DNA of 64,000 nucleotides from an uncultured Actinomyces sp. (lineage in GTDB: Bacteria; Actinomycetota; Actinomycetes; Actinomycetales; Actinomycetaceae): contig URAS01000002.1 in NCBI GenBank assembly GCA_900545825.1, positions 1-64,000 on the forward strand, read 5' to 3'. The notes under the pieces were generated by a model. The model ran no database searches, had not been told where the DNA came from, and worked only from the letters and a program-made list of their open reading frames with translations. Each line of letters begins with the position of its first letter. The stretch's first letter is position 1. Of this stretch, positions 43,634-53,006 are shown piece by piece. The translations under genes were made by a program, and so were the position numbers.

Positions 43634-45274
43634 TTAGCCCTGCTTACCCCGGGTCACCGTCTCCTCGGCGTATTCCGGCTCGACGATGTCCTCCTCCTTC
43701 AACCGGACGTCGCTGCTCAGCGCCGCACCGCCAGAGATGAAGGTCTTGCGGAACGCCTCGACCGCGCTCTTGAGCTCGGCCTCGGTGTCGTCCTCGAGGA
43801 GACCCGTTTCCTTGATCGTGTCGGGAACCTTGGTGTTCGTGTGAAGGTAGTCGAGGAAGTCGCGCTCGAAGTCGCGGACCTTGCTGACCTCGATGTCGTC
43901 GAGGTAGCCCTGGGTACCCGCCCAGATGACACACACCTGGTCCTCGACCTCGTACGGCGTCGCCTGCGGCTGCTTGAGCAGCTCCATGAGGCGCTGGCCG
44001 CGATTGAGCTGCCGCTTCGTCGCGGCGTCGAGGTCCGACGCGAACATGGCGAAGGACGCCATCGCGCGGTACTGAGCCAGCGTGATCTTCAGGGTACCGG
44101 CGACCTTCTTCATCGCCTTGATCTGGGCGTCACCACCGACACGCGACACCGAAATACCGACGTCGACCGCGGGACGCTGGTTCGAGTTGAACAGATCCGA
44201 CTGGAGGAAGATCTGTCCGTCGGTAATCGAAATGACGTTGGTGGGAATATACGCCGAAACGTCGTTCGCCTTGGTCTCGATGATCGGCAGGCCGGTCATC
44301 GAACCGCCACCCAGCTCGTCCGACAGCTTGGCACAACGCTCCAGCAGCCGCGAGTGGAGGTAGAACACGTCACCGGGGTAGGCTTCACGCCCCGGCGGGC
44401 GGCGCAGCAGCAGCGACACGGCGCGGTAGGCCTCGGCCTGCTTCGACAGGTCGTCGAAGACGATAAGGACGTGCTTGGAGTTGTACATCCAGTGCTGGCC
44501 GATCGCCGAGCCCGTGTAGGGGGCCAGGTACTTGAAGCCCGCGGGATCCGACGCCGGCGACGCGACGATCGTCGTGTACTCCATGGCGCCACCGGCCTCG
44601 AGCGTGTTCCGCAGCGAAGCGATGGTCGAGTTCTTCTGGCCGATCGCCACGTAAATGCAGCGGACCTGCTTGTTCGGGTCGCCGCTCAGCCAGTTCTCGC
44701 GCTGGTTGAGGATCGTGTCGGTGGCGATCGTCGTCTTGCCCGTCTGGCGGTCGCCAATGATCAGCTCGCGCTGACCGCGGCCGATCGGGATCATCGAGTC
44801 GATCGCCTTGAGGCCGGTCTGCAGCGGCTCGTGGACCGACTTACGGGCCATGACGCCGGGGGCCTGCAGCTCGAGGGCGCGGCGGCCCTCCATGTTCGGG
44901 ATGTCGCCGAGGCCGTCGATGGGGTTACCCATCGGGTCGACGACGCGGCCCAGGTAGCCGTCGCCCACGGGCACGGACAACACCTCACCCGTGCGGTGGA
45001 CTTCCTGGCCCTCTTCGATGTTCGAGAAGTCGCCGAGGACGATGCAGCCGATCTCGCGCTGATCGAGGTTCATCGCCAGACCCAGCGTGCCGTCCTCGAA
45101 GCGAACGAGCTCGTTCGCCATGACACCCGGCAGGCCGACGACGCGGGCGATGCCGTCGGCAGCCTGGATGACCTCGCCGACCTCTTCCTCGTCGGAGCGG
45201 GTGGGCTCAAAATCGCGCACATAATCGCCGAGCGCGTTGCGGATCTCGTCCGCGGTAATGGACAGTTCAGCCAT
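43634..45274 (-). CDS. atpA: F1 ATP synthase alpha subunit
   Basis: The 546-residue product carries the P-loop GDRQTGKT of the non-catalytic sites and the arginine-finger region SISVSRVGG. The C-terminus is extended by charged residues (EEDIVEPEYAEETVTRGKQG), as in related actinobacteria. A good AGGAGG-like site precedes the ATG at 45274. Confidence 0.99.
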   Translation of the reverse strand: MAELSITADEIRNALGDYVRDFEPTRSDEEEVGEVIQAADGIARVVGLPGVMANELVRFEDGTLGLAMNLDQREIGCIVLGDFSNIEEGQEVHRTGEVLSVPVGDGYLGRVVDPMGNPIDGLGDIPNMEGRRALELQAPGVMARKSVHEPLQTGLKAIDSMIPIGRGQRELIIGDRQTGKTTIATDTILNQRENWLSGDPNKQVRCIYVAIGQKNSTIASLRNTLEAGGAMEYTTIVASPASDPAGFKYLAPYTGSAIGQHWMYNSKHVLIVFDDLSKQAEAYRAVSLLLRRPPGREAYPGDVFYLHSRLLERCAKLSDELGGGSMTGLPIIETKANDVSAYIPTNVISITDGQIFLQSDLFNSNQRPAVDVGISVSRVGGDAQIKAMKKVAGTLKITLAQYRAMASFAMFASDLDAATKRQLNRGQRLMELLKQPQATPYEVEDQVCVIWAGTQGYLDDIEVSKVRDFERDFLDYLHTNTKVPDTIKETGLLEDDTEAELKSAVEAFRKTFISGGAALSSDVRLKEEDIVEPEYAEETVTRGKQG

Positions 45275-45300
45275 GGATTGTCTCTACCTCCTAATCGCGC

Positions 45301-46128
45301 TCACGCGCGGGCCTTTCCGGCGAGGGTCTGCTCGGCGTCCTCGATTGCCGAACGAATCGTGCCGTCATAAATGGTGGAGCCCACGCTGACGCGCATGCCC
45401 CCTACAAGATCGGGTCTGGTCGCCACGTTGAGGAGGACCTCCCGCCCCAGCTTGGCCGTGAGCACGCGGTGCAAGCGTTCGAGCTGCTCCGGCGTCGGCT
45501 CGGTGGCCACGCGAACATTCGCCACGAGGGCGCCGTCGATCGCCGCGATGTCCTCGCAGTAACCCATCAGCGTCATCCGCACCGGCATCGTCTGGGCCTT
45601 CGCCAGACCTCGGTTGAGCAGCAACAAGGCGTCGTCGCTGACCTTGCCGGCAAACAGCTGCTTCGCCAGGCGCGTGCGCTGCACGAGGTCGAGATCCGAC
45701 CGCCGCCCCAGCGTCACCCGCAGTTCGCGGTGGTCGCGCAGGGTCTGGACGATCTCGAATAGCTCGCGCTGCAGGTGCTCGACGTTGTCGGTCGCGCGGG
45801 CGTGGTAGGCGACCGCGAGGACGCCCAGCCGCTCGGCGGCCTCGGCCAGATCTGCCGGTTCGGACCATCGTTGCCGCACGGCGGCCGCGATGACCTGTTT
45901 CGTTACCGGCGCGACCTCGCCAAACAGCTCCGTCGCCAGCGCCTCGTGCGCGTCGGCCGACCTCATGGGATCGGTCAACGCCGCCGCCAGTTTCGGATGC
46001 TCGGCTACGAGGTCCGAGAACTCAAACAGCTGCCTGGCCACGGTCGCCGCGGCGTCGGCGTCGTGTTCGACGCCGCCCGCCAGGGTCTGTCTGGCTGTGG
46101 CGAGAGCAGCCTCGCTCGATGCCCGCAT
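45301..46128 (-). CDS. atpH: F1 ATP synthase delta subunit
   Basis: The 275-residue product links the F1 head to the b stalk. It contains the conserved C-terminal motif VNVATRPDLVGGMRVSVG, seen here as LLNVATRPDLVGGM. At 275 residues it is longer than the ~180 of E. coli, as is usual in actinobacteria, with an N-terminal helical domain. It follows atpF after ten bases. Confidence 0.97.
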   Translation of the reverse strand: MRASSEAALATARQTLAGGVEHDADAAATVARQLFEFSDLVAEHPKLAAALTDPMRSADAHEALATELFGEVAPVTKQVIAAAVRQRWSEPADLAEAAERLGVLAVAYHARATDNVEHLQRELFEIVQTLRDHRELRVTLGRRSDLDLVQRTRLAKQLFAGKVSDDALLLLNRGLAKAQTMPVRMTLMGYCEDIAAIDGALVANVRVATEPTPEQLERLHRVLTAKLGREVLLNVATRPDLVGGMRVSVGSTIYDGTIRSAIEDAEQTLAGKARA

Positions 46129-46138
46129 GCGGAGTCAC

Positions 46139-46711
46139 TCAGCCTTTCTGGGGGGTCTCGACTTCCAGGGAATCGAGGAATCGATCGATGACGCGAGCCG
46201 ACAGCTCGTGGTCCTTGAGCTGCTCGCCGACGATCTTCTCGGCCAGCTCGGACGCGAGCATCCCTACGTCGGAACGCAGGGTGATCTCGGCGGCTTGACG
46301 GTTGGCCTCGATTTGGCGCTGGGCCGCCTCGATGATGCGCTGGCTTTCCTGGTTGGCCTGGGCCTTGGCCTGCGCAATCGTCTTGCCCGCCTGCTCTTGG
46401 GCGTCGCCGCGGATCTTGGACGCGTCGACGCGGGCTGCGGCAATCTCTTCTTCTGCTTTCTGGTGGGCCTCGGCAACGATCGCATCGGCCTGCTTCGAGA
46501 GCTCAACGCCGCGTGCAATTTCGGCGTTGCGTTCGTCGACCACCGAAGTGAACTTCGGGACGACGTACTTAAACATCACGAAGAAGACGACGATGATAAC
46601 GATCGCCGACCACACGAGGTCAGGCACCGTGGGGAAGATGAGGACGGGTGTGTCCTTCTCTTCCGCATGGAGCGACACCAGCGTGGTGATCTCGTTAAGC
46701 ATGGCGATCAC
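46139..46711 (-). CDS. atpF: Fo ATP synthase b subunit
   Basis: The 190-residue product has one N-terminal membrane helix (PDLVWSAIVIIVVFFVMFKYVVPKF) and a long Ala/Glu/Gln-rich stalk helix. The GTG at 46711 overlaps the atpE stop by four bases; an in-frame ATG at 46702 is an alternative start. The C-terminus ends in a short acidic stretch. Confidence 0.97.
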   Translation of the reverse strand: MIAMLNEITTLVSLHAEEKDTPVLIFPTVPDLVWSAIVIIVVFFVMFKYVVPKFTSVVDERNAEIARGVELSKQADAIVAEAHQKAEEEIAAARVDASKIRGDAQEQAGKTIAQAKAQANQESQRIIEAAQRQIEANRQAAEITLRSDVGMLASELAEKIVGEQLKDHELSARVIDRFLDSLEVETPQKG

Positions 46712-46926
46712 GCAGTGAAGAGGAAGCCCATAACGATGCCGATAAGGGCCAGCGCCTCAACGAACGCGATACCAATGAACATCGTCGTCGAGAACGAGCC
46801 GCGCAGTTCAGGCTGGCGGGCCGTTGCTTCCTGGGTCTTGCCGACGAGGATACCAAGACCAATGCCCGGGCCGATCGCGGCCAGGCCATAGCCGATGGTG
46901 GCGAGAACTGCAATGCTTCCAGTCAT
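46708..46926 (-). CDS. atpE: Fo ATP synthase c subunit
   Basis: The 72-residue ring subunit has two helices around the RQPE loop. The proton-carrying carboxylate is Glu57 (FVEALALIG), and the GxGxG packing motif of the first helix is GPGIGLGILVG. The ATG at 46926 follows AAAGGAAAG. The residues around Glu57 lack the polar sodium-ligand set, so proton coupling is expected. Confidence 0.97.
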   Translation of the reverse strand: MTGSIAVLATIGYGLAAIGPGIGLGILVGKTQEATARQPELRGSFSTTMFIGIAFVEALALIGIVMGFLFTA

Positions 46927-46978
46927 GTTTCTTTCCTTTTGGTGTTTCGTGAACCACCCGGGGTGGGCGGATGGACGA

Positions 46979-47797
46979 TCAGTGCGCGTGCACCGACAGA
47001 TCAATGTAGACGGCCGTGAGAATCGCGAAAATGTACGCCTGCAGGAAAGCGACAAGGATTTCGAACAGGGTGAATGCGATTGCTGCGACGAACGTGAGGA
47101 TCGCCAACGGCTTGAGCAGCGCCATGGCGTAGATGACGAAGAAGTTCGTCGCGACCAGCGTGAGGGTGAGGAGGAAGTGCCCCGACACCATGTTGGCGAG
47201 AAGACGGACGAACAGGGTGAACGGGCGGATGATGAACGTCGAGATGGCCTCGATCGGCGTGAGAAGAAGGTACAGCGGCTTGGGGACGTTCGGCGGGAAG
47301 AGCGCGCTCTTCAAGAACTTGCCGCCGCCCTGCTCCTTGATCCCGGCAACGATGAACAGCACCCACGAGAAGATCGCCAGCAGCAGCGGCAGACCCGGGA
47401 GGGCGGTACCGGCGAGGTTGAGGCCGGGGATGACGCCCGCGATGTTCATGAAGAGGACGAGGAAGAAGATGGCCATGACGTACTTCTCGTACTTGCGGCC
47501 CATCGTCTTGCCGAGAATCTGCTCGGCAATGGACGTCCTACAGAAATTCAAACCGAATTCAAAGATCCCTTGGGCTCGTCCTGGGACAACCTTTGCCCGA
47601 CGGACGTAAAGAATGGCGCAGACCAAGAACAGCACGAGCATAACGAGCCGGTTGGTCTGGACCGCGTTCATCTCGAAGGGCGTGCCGGCAAATGCGTAAG
47701 GATCAGGGAAGAGGTCGGCAACACCCGGCGCCTCGAAGCCATCTGAATTCCCCTGAGCGTGGACGAGTAGTACTTCTCCCATCGCTTGTGCAAGCAC
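46979..47797 (-). CDS. atpB: Fo ATP synthase a subunit
   Basis: The 272-residue product has five or six membrane helices. The essential Arg lies in PFTLFVRLLANMVSGH, the half-channel helix. The GTG at 47797 has a strong AAGGGAGG seven bases upstream. A promoter-like sequence just upstream shows that this can be the first gene of its own transcript, separate from atpI. Confidence 0.97.
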   Translation of the reverse strand: MLAQAMGEVLLVHAQGNSDGFEAPGVADLFPDPYAFAGTPFEMNAVQTNRLVMLVLFLVCAILYVRRAKVVPGRAQGIFEFGLNFCRTSIAEQILGKTMGRKYEKYVMAIFFLVLFMNIAGVIPGLNLAGTALPGLPLLLAIFSWVLFIVAGIKEQGGGKFLKSALFPPNVPKPLYLLLTPIEAISTFIIRPFTLFVRLLANMVSGHFLLTLTLVATNFFVIYAMALLKPLAILTFVAAIAFTLFEILVAFLQAYIFAILTAVYIDLSVHAH

Positions 47798-47829
47798 GAG
47801 GGAACCTCCCTTGCCATTTCCTGGCGTCG

Positions 47830-47857
47830 TCTATATCGTCCGGCGGTCACCCGTCAA
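47830..47857 (-). promoter_or_regulatory. Candidate main promoter of the ATP synthase operon
   Basis: On the minus strand TTGACG (47857-47852) and TATAGA (47835-47830) are 16 bases apart. Transcription would begin about 25 bases before the atpB GTG. This is the best sigma70-type match in the window and lies between atpI and atpB. Confidence 0.65.
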
Positions 47858-48010
47858 TGCCTATTTTATGCCTGAGCAAAGTTTCGGAAGCAACCGGACG
47901 AGTCGTCAGATCACAGCCTGGAAACAGGCACCTTTCCGCGTGAGACGGGCGCCACGTCCTACCCTAACGGATGAGACGTGAAACACGAGACATCATAGCA
48001 ATTAAACGAC

Positions 48011-48439
48011 TTAGGTCCCGCCATTTTGGGGATCGTCTACGATGAGGACCCGCGCACGGTGCGCCCCGACCGCCCCGGCGATGGCGTGGGCTATGACCAT
48101 GACGATGACGGCGATCCCCACGAGGGTGCGCGGAATCGCGAGCGCGACGGCGATTGCGAGGGCGGCGACGATGACGAGGGCCTTGGCGAAGAGGCCGGCA
48201 AACTCGGCGGCCATCGCCTTGCCCATGTCGGCGATTTGGATCCGGGTGACCACGGCGGTCACCCCGATGAGGCCCACAGCGAGGACGAGCAACGGCAGGG
48301 CGACGAGGACGCTAACCGTACCCAGCTGGATCCCGGCGACCACGGCCGCGGCGACGATGACGACGACACTGACGCCCGCCTGCCAGGCGAGGAGGTTACG
48401 GCGGGCGGCCTCGACGGTGTGGGGCTTAGGCCTGGTCAT
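48011..48439 (-). CDS. AtpI-like membrane protein
   Basis: The 142-residue product has four membrane helices in two hairpins (VSVVVIVAAAVVAGIQLG, VALPLLVLAVGLIGVTAVV, ALVIVAALAIAVALAI, GIAVIVMVIAHAIAGAVG). Size, topology and position directly before atpB match the ATP synthase protein I family, which helps assemble the c-ring. The sequence itself is weakly conserved, so the assignment rests mainly on context. It overlaps the upstream wecA-like gene by 14 bases. Confidence 0.75.
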   Translation of the reverse strand: MTRPKPHTVEAARRNLLAWQAGVSVVVIVAAAVVAGIQLGTVSVLVALPLLVLAVGLIGVTAVVTRIQIADMGKAMAAEFAGLFAKALVIVAALAIAVALAIPRTLVGIAVIVMVIAHAIAGAVGAHRARVLIVDDPQNGGT

Positions 48440-49562
48440 GGCGCCTCACCAGAGCATCGAGCCACGGCAGGTACTTCTTCCGCATTCCCGGCAGCGACGC
48501 CAGCAGGATGAACCCGGCCACGACCAGCAGAATCACCGTGAGCAGCGTGGCGTCCTGCCACCGCAGGAGGAGGAAGCTCACCGCCCCGATCGCCACGGCC
48601 GCCGAGAGCATGTACATGAGGAGGACGGCCTTGGTGTGCGAGTGCGACGCGGCGAGGAGGCGGTGGTGGAGGTGCTGCCGGTCGGGATGGAACGGCGTGT
48701 GCCCGGCCTTGAGGCGGCGGATGACGGCCATCGTCATGTCGAGCAGCGGAAGGACCAGCGTCGCCAGGGGCAGGGCAAACGGCAAAATCGCGGGCAACAA
48801 CTGGGCGTGCCCGAAGATCGTCGTGTCGATCTGGCCGGTGACGAGGATAAACGCGACGCCGACGACGTAGCCCAGCAGCATGGCGCCGCAGTCGCCCATA
48901 AAGATCGTCGCCGGGTGGAAATTGAAGCAGAGGAAGCCCGCGCACACGCCGACGAGGACGATCATGATCATCGCCGCCAACGACGCATACGATTGGGCAT
49001 TCGTCATGCGGACCAGCAGGTAGGTGTAGACGAAATAGCCGGTCGCGCCGATCGCCACGGTGCCCGCGGCCAAGCCGTCCAGGCCGTCGACGAAGTTCAC
49101 GGCGTTCGTCGCCGTGACGATGACGAGGACGGTGACGGCGACCGACAGCCGCGACGACCCCACGGTGACGCCGAAGAGGGGGAACGACACGATCTGGACG
49201 CCGTTCCACGCGACGACCCCGGCGATAAGGAACTGGCCGGCCAGCTTGGCCCACCAGTCGAGGTCCCAGATGTCGTCGAAGACCCCGAGCAGACAGATGG
49301 CGACGGCGCCGGCGAGGATCCACCACGCCTGGCTGGCCGTAAAGAACTCGCGGAAGTAGGGGAACCGCGACCCGATGACCATGGTCGCGGCGAAGCCGAC
49401 GGTCATGGCGATCCCGCCCAGGCGGGGAATCGGGTGGGTGTGGACGTCGCGCGCCCGCACCGGCGTCAACGCGTGCGCCGCGAGCGCCGCCCGCCGGACG
49501 ATCGGCGTCGACAGGAAGGTGAACATCATCGCCAGCGCGGCGAGCAGGAGGTAGGCCTTCAT
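48426..49562 (-). CDS. WecA/TagO-type polyprenyl-phosphate GlcNAc-1-phosphate transferase
   Basis: The 378-residue product has about ten membrane helices. The MraY/WecA hallmarks are DVHTHPIPRLGG near the N-terminus, GVFDDIWDL (Mg-binding Asp pair), NAVNFVDGLDGLAAG (catalytic Asp) and the HHRLLAASHSH loop. It transfers GlcNAc-1-phosphate to a polyprenyl phosphate, priming wall polysaccharide or arabinogalactan-like glycan. It overlaps tsaC by four bases and the AtpI-like gene by 14. Confidence 0.94.
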   Translation of the reverse strand: MKAYLLLAALAMMFTFLSTPIVRRAALAAHALTPVRARDVHTHPIPRLGGIAMTVGFAATMVIGSRFPYFREFFTASQAWWILAGAVAICLLGVFDDIWDLDWWAKLAGQFLIAGVVAWNGVQIVSFPLFGVTVGSSRLSVAVTVLVIVTATNAVNFVDGLDGLAAGTVAIGATGYFVYTYLLVRMTNAQSYASLAAMIMIVLVGVCAGFLCFNFHPATIFMGDCGAMLLGYVVGVAFILVTGQIDTTIFGHAQLLPAILPFALPLATLVLPLLDMTMAVIRRLKAGHTPFHPDRQHLHHRLLAASHSHTKAVLLMYMLSAAVAIGAVSFLLLRWQDATLLTVILLVVAGFILLASLPGMRKKYLPWLDALVRRHDQA

Positions 49563-50194
49563 CGCACCCCCGCGCAGACCTCGTCGATCCGCGTCGCCGG
49601 GATGCAGCCTTCACGAAGGACGCGCCACGTGCCGTCCTCGGCGACAGAGACGATGGTCGACGGGACCGGGCCGGGCGTGGGGCCGGCGTCGATGTAAATG
49701 TCGGCGTCGTCGCCGAAGGCCACCTGCGCCTGGTCGATGTCGGTGGCCGGCGGCTGGCCGTGCTGGTTGGCCGACGTCACGGCCATCGGGCCCGTGACCT
49801 GTAGCAACGCCCGCAGGTCCGCATGGTTGGGCAGGCGCACGGCGATCGTCCCGCCGATCGGCGCGGGGTCCCACCCGATCGCCTGGGTGTTCGCCTGGAC
49901 GACGAGGGTGAGGGCGCCCGGCCAGAACTGCTCGGCCAGGGCGTGGGCGCGCTCGGGCCAGCTGGCCGTCAGGGTGGCGCGTTGGGCGTCGGAGGCGACG
50001 AGGACGGGCGGGGGCATCGTGAGGTCGCGGCCCTTCGCACCGACGAGTGAGCGAATGGCGACCTCGGAGGTGGTTTGCGCGCCGATCCCGTAGACGGTGT
50101 CCGTGGGGACGACCAGGAGGCCGTCCGCGTCGAGGCAGCGGCGGATCGCGGTGACGTCGGCCTCGGACAGCGGGGTTCGCAACAGGTTGGGCAT
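49559..50194 (-). CDS. tsaC: L-threonylcarbamoyladenylate synthase
   Basis: The 211-residue Sua5/YrdC/YciO-type product makes threonylcarbamoyl-AMP for the t6A37 modification of tRNA. VVPTDTVYGIGAQ and the later PVTSANQHGQPPATD-like stretch (AVTSANQHGQPP) are the substrate-binding motifs. Only the core domain is present, not the extra Sua5 domain, so TsaC is the better name. The start at 50194 lies five bases after the prmC stop; the frame is open upstream across prmC, but that part is out of phase with it and not coding. Confidence 0.93.
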   Translation of the reverse strand: MPNLLRTPLSEADVTAIRRCLDADGLLVVPTDTVYGIGAQTTSEVAIRSLVGAKGRDLTMPPPVLVASDAQRATLTASWPERAHALAEQFWPGALTLVVQANTQAIGWDPAPIGGTIAVRLPNHADLRALLQVTGPMAVTSANQHGQPPATDIDQAQVAFGDDADIYIDAGPTPGPVPSTIVSVAEDGTWRVLREGCIPATRIDEVCAGVR

Positions 50195-50198
50195 GCCG

Positions 50199-51068
50199 CT
50201 ATTGTTCCACGTCGCCGGCCGACTTCCGCGCAACGATCCAGCGGATCCGTCCGGTCTGGTCTTTTCCGAGCGCACTGGCCAGCCCGAGGTCGACACAGGC
50301 CGCGGCCAACGCGGGATTCTGGTCGTCGGCGTGTTCCATGAAGCAGATTCCCCCGCCGGACAGCAGGTCGGCCGCCCGGGAAAGCAGCGCCCGCGGGATG
50401 GCCAGGCCGTCGGCCCCGCCGCCGTAGAGGGCGAGATCGGGGTCGGCCAGCGCCTCAGGCTGGGTGATCGTCCCCGCGGGCACGTACGGCGGGTTCGTGA
50501 CGATGACGTCGACGCACCCGTCGCGGTCGGCCAGCGTGTCCGGCCGGGTCGCATCGGCCTCGATGAGGCGCCACGTCGAGTCGGGGTCCGGCGGGTTGGC
50601 CTGCGCGTTTTTCCTGGCGAGGGCGGCCGCGGCCGGGTCAAGCTCGACGGCGACGACGTCGACGCCGGCGACCTCCGAGGCAATGGCCAGGCCGATCGCA
50701 CCCGAGCCCGCGCACCAGTCGACGACGCTGACCCGCCGCTGCCGGGCAAGCCGCCGAATCTCGACGAGGGCGGCGTCAACCATCCACTCGGTTTCGGGGC
50801 GAGTGATGAAGACGCCGGGGGCCGCGGCGAGGGTGAGGAACCGAAAGGTCATCGTCCCCGTGATGTGCTGGAGGGGCTCGCGGGCGGCGCGGCGGCCGAT
50901 CAGGCGGAAGAAGTCGGCCTCGACCTCGGGCGTAAGCGCGGGCGGCGCCATGTAGAGCGGGCAGCCCAGGAGGTGTTCGGCGAGCTGGCGCGAGTCGGCC
51001 ATCGGCGCGTCGACGCCGGCCTCGGCCAGCACGTAGGCGCCCTCGCTGAGCGCGTGGGCAAGCTTCAC
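50199..51068 (-). CDS. prmC: Release factor glutamine methyltransferase
   Basis: The 289-residue product methylates the Gln of the GGQ motif in release factors RF1 and RF2. The catalytic NPPY is in VIVTNPPYVPAG, and the SAM-binding loop in DWCAGSGAIGLAIA. The usual DLGTGSG is replaced by DWCAGSG, also common in actinobacteria. The GTG start at 51068 follows AAAGGAGCACC. Its substrate gene prfA lies upstream, separated here by a surface protein gene. Confidence 0.95.
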   Translation of the reverse strand: MKLAHALSEGAYVLAEAGVDAPMADSRQLAEHLLGCPLYMAPPALTPEVEADFFRLIGRRAAREPLQHITGTMTFRFLTLAAAPGVFITRPETEWMVDAALVEIRRLARQRRVSVVDWCAGSGAIGLAIASEVAGVDVVAVELDPAAAALARKNAQANPPDPDSTWRLIEADATRPDTLADRDGCVDVIVTNPPYVPAGTITQPEALADPDLALYGGGADGLAIPRALLSRAADLLSGGGICFMEHADDQNPALAAACVDLGLASALGKDQTGRIRWIVARKSAGDVEQ

Positions 51069-51191
51069 AGGGTGCTCCTTTCGGCCCGATTCGCGGGTGG
51101 CCCGGGCCCTGCCACCCTATGCCCGCCCCGGCGGCGGGCCCAAGCCGCGGCGACCCCGCTGTGACGGCGGCCCACGCCTCGGCAGGAAGAA

Positions 51192-51231
51192 CCCGGCGCC
51201 CCGCCGCGTGGGTCACGCGAGGGGCGCCGGG
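51192..51231 (-). terminator. Hairpin after the surface protein gene
   Basis: CCCGGCGCCCC (51192-51202) pairs with GGGGCGCCGGG (51221-51231), and inside it CGCGTG (51205) faces CACGCG (51214). The long GC stem lies 21 bases beyond the stop of the LAxTG protein gene and separates it from prmC. Confidence 0.75.
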
Positions 51232-51252
51232 GTGAGTGATGCCGGTGAAGCG

Positions 51253-52881
51253 CTAGGCGCGGCGGCGCCGGGCGACGACGACCGTCGAGCCGGCCGCGAG
51301 CGCGAGCAGCGCCAGGAGGCCCGCGGCCTCGGCGTTACTGCCGGTCTTGGCCAGCGGCTTCTTGTTGGCCTTGGCCGGCGCCTTCTTCGAGTCAGCCTTC
51401 TTCGTGTCGGCCTTCTTGCCGTCGGCCGGCTGGGTGCCGGGGGTCTTGTCCGTGGTCGGGCAGTCGCCGGGGAAGACGTCGATGTGCTTGTGATCGCCGT
51501 GGACGATCGTCGTCTCGCCGTCCTCGGTCACGATCTTGAGGTCGACATCGTGGTCGTCGTTGGCGACGGCCTCGCACGGGACGGTGTACTCGATCCACGC
51601 CTGGCCGTCGCCGTTGGCGACGTCCTCGCCGACCTCGCGGGTCTCGGTGTCGTTGATGTGGAGGATGACGGTGATCTTCGCATTGCTCGGGGCGCCGGCG
51701 ACCGTGACCTCGCCCTTTTCGCCCTGGTGGATGTGGTGCGGCGCGGGCAGGTACTGGAGGCCGTCCTCAGGCCAGGTGACCTCGACCGTACCGGCCTTGG
51801 CAATGCGGGTGACGCCGTCGGGGTTGGTGATCTTGGCCGTCACCGTGTAGGTGCCGAACTCCATGTCGCAGGGAACCTCGAAGGGCGAGCCGAACGCGTT
51901 GGGGAAGCGCTTGCTCTGCTTGGCGACGCCCTCGCGCGAGAACACGACGGCGCCGTCGGCGTTCGTGCCGGTCAGTTCGACGGTGCTGCCGGGGACGACG
52001 TTCGTCACGCGGACGCCCGTCATCGAGCACTGGGCGACCGGCGACTTGCCGAAGACGACCTGCGACTCGCGCTCGACGGCGACCGTGTCGGGGTCGTAGC
52101 CGCTGTTCGTCGCCGCGGCGTCGACGTCAACGTGGACGCCCTTGGTGTCGAGGCGCGTCCACTCGCCCTCGCCCACGCGGTAGCTGAGGAACACGTGGTG
52201 GTCGTCGACCGCGGCGTCGGAGGGAACCTGGAACGGAATCGAGCCGGAGCCCTTGGCGTCGACCGTGCCGAAGCCGACCTGCGCGACGGCGTGGGTCTTC
52301 TCGTCCATCTCCATGAGGACGCGGACCTGGGCGTCAGCCGGCAGGTGCGTCACCGAGGCCTCACCGACGCGGCCGGCGGCGATGTGGTGCGGGACGGGGA
52401 TGTACTGCGGGCCGGAGAGGGCGTCCTCGACCGTCATCTCGCCGGTCTTGGCGGTGTAGGCCGCGCCGGCCTTCGGCGTCACCTGCGCCTCGACCGTGTA
52501 CTTGCCGGTCGGCAGGTTGCAGGGAACCTCGAGCGGGCCGACGTACTGGTTCTTGAACTCCGGCTTCCAGCTGCTGACGTCCTTGGCGACCACCTTGCGG
52601 ACCTGATGGGTGTCGCCGGCGGGCGTCTTCACGGTGATCTCGACGCCCGAGCCCGGCGCCACGTTCGTCACCTGCAGCAGCGCGATCGAGCACTGGTGGA
52701 CCTTGTGGTCGGGCATCCGGCTGGTGAGGACGACCTCGGCCTTCGTGGTGTCGATGGCGGGGGAGTCGTCGGCGTGGGCCGGGGCAGCCGTCGCGGTCGC
52801 CGCGGCGAACGTCAGCGGTGCCGCGACCGCGAGCGCCAGCAGGGAACGCCCCGCGTGGCGAGTAAGGGTACGAAGGGACAT
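51253..52881 (-). CDS. LAxTG-anchored surface protein with two tandem ~215-residue repeats
   Basis: The product has 542 residues. A signal peptide (RSLLALAVAAPLTFAAA, cut near APAHA) is followed by two homologous halves at about 45-260 and 262-470. Each has VTNVxPGSxVE, EVPC...TYTV, LQYxPxPHHI and a KGxHxDVxxxx end; one Cys pair per half may form a disulfide. A Lys/Pro/Ala linker leads to LAKTG, a hydrophobic helix and RRRRA. No known adhesin domain is recognised. The gene sits between prmC and prfA, which normally adjoin, so it looks inserted. Confidence 0.88.
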   Translation of the reverse strand: MSLRTLTRHAGRSLLALAVAAPLTFAAATATAAPAHADDSPAIDTTKAEVVLTSRMPDHKVHQCSIALLQVTNVAPGSGVEITVKTPAGDTHQVRKVVAKDVSSWKPEFKNQYVGPLEVPCNLPTGKYTVEAQVTPKAGAAYTAKTGEMTVEDALSGPQYIPVPHHIAAGRVGEASVTHLPADAQVRVLMEMDEKTHAVAQVGFGTVDAKGSGSIPFQVPSDAAVDDHHVFLSYRVGEGEWTRLDTKGVHVDVDAAATNSGYDPDTVAVERESQVVFGKSPVAQCSMTGVRVTNVVPGSTVELTGTNADGAVVFSREGVAKQSKRFPNAFGSPFEVPCDMEFGTYTVTAKITNPDGVTRIAKAGTVEVTWPEDGLQYLPAPHHIHQGEKGEVTVAGAPSNAKITVILHINDTETREVGEDVANGDGQAWIEYTVPCEAVANDDHDVDLKIVTEDGETTIVHGDHKHIDVFPGDCPTTDKTPGTQPADGKKADTKKADSKKAPAKANKKPLAKTGSNAEAAGLLALLALAAGSTVVVARRRRA

Positions 52882-53006
52882 AGGGTGACCTCCTTGATGG
52901 GAATAACAGCACTCCCACCTTATAAGGAAACTAAGCAGTCCCTAAGTGAGCTTCCACACAGCGAACCGAGCGTTGCCTGACGAAACCCTGAGAATCCGCG
53001 CGACCC

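Noticed and set aside
50195..50779. Extension of tsaC upstream to 50779
   Set aside because: It would overlap prmC in another frame. The YrdC domain begins at the ATG at 50194.
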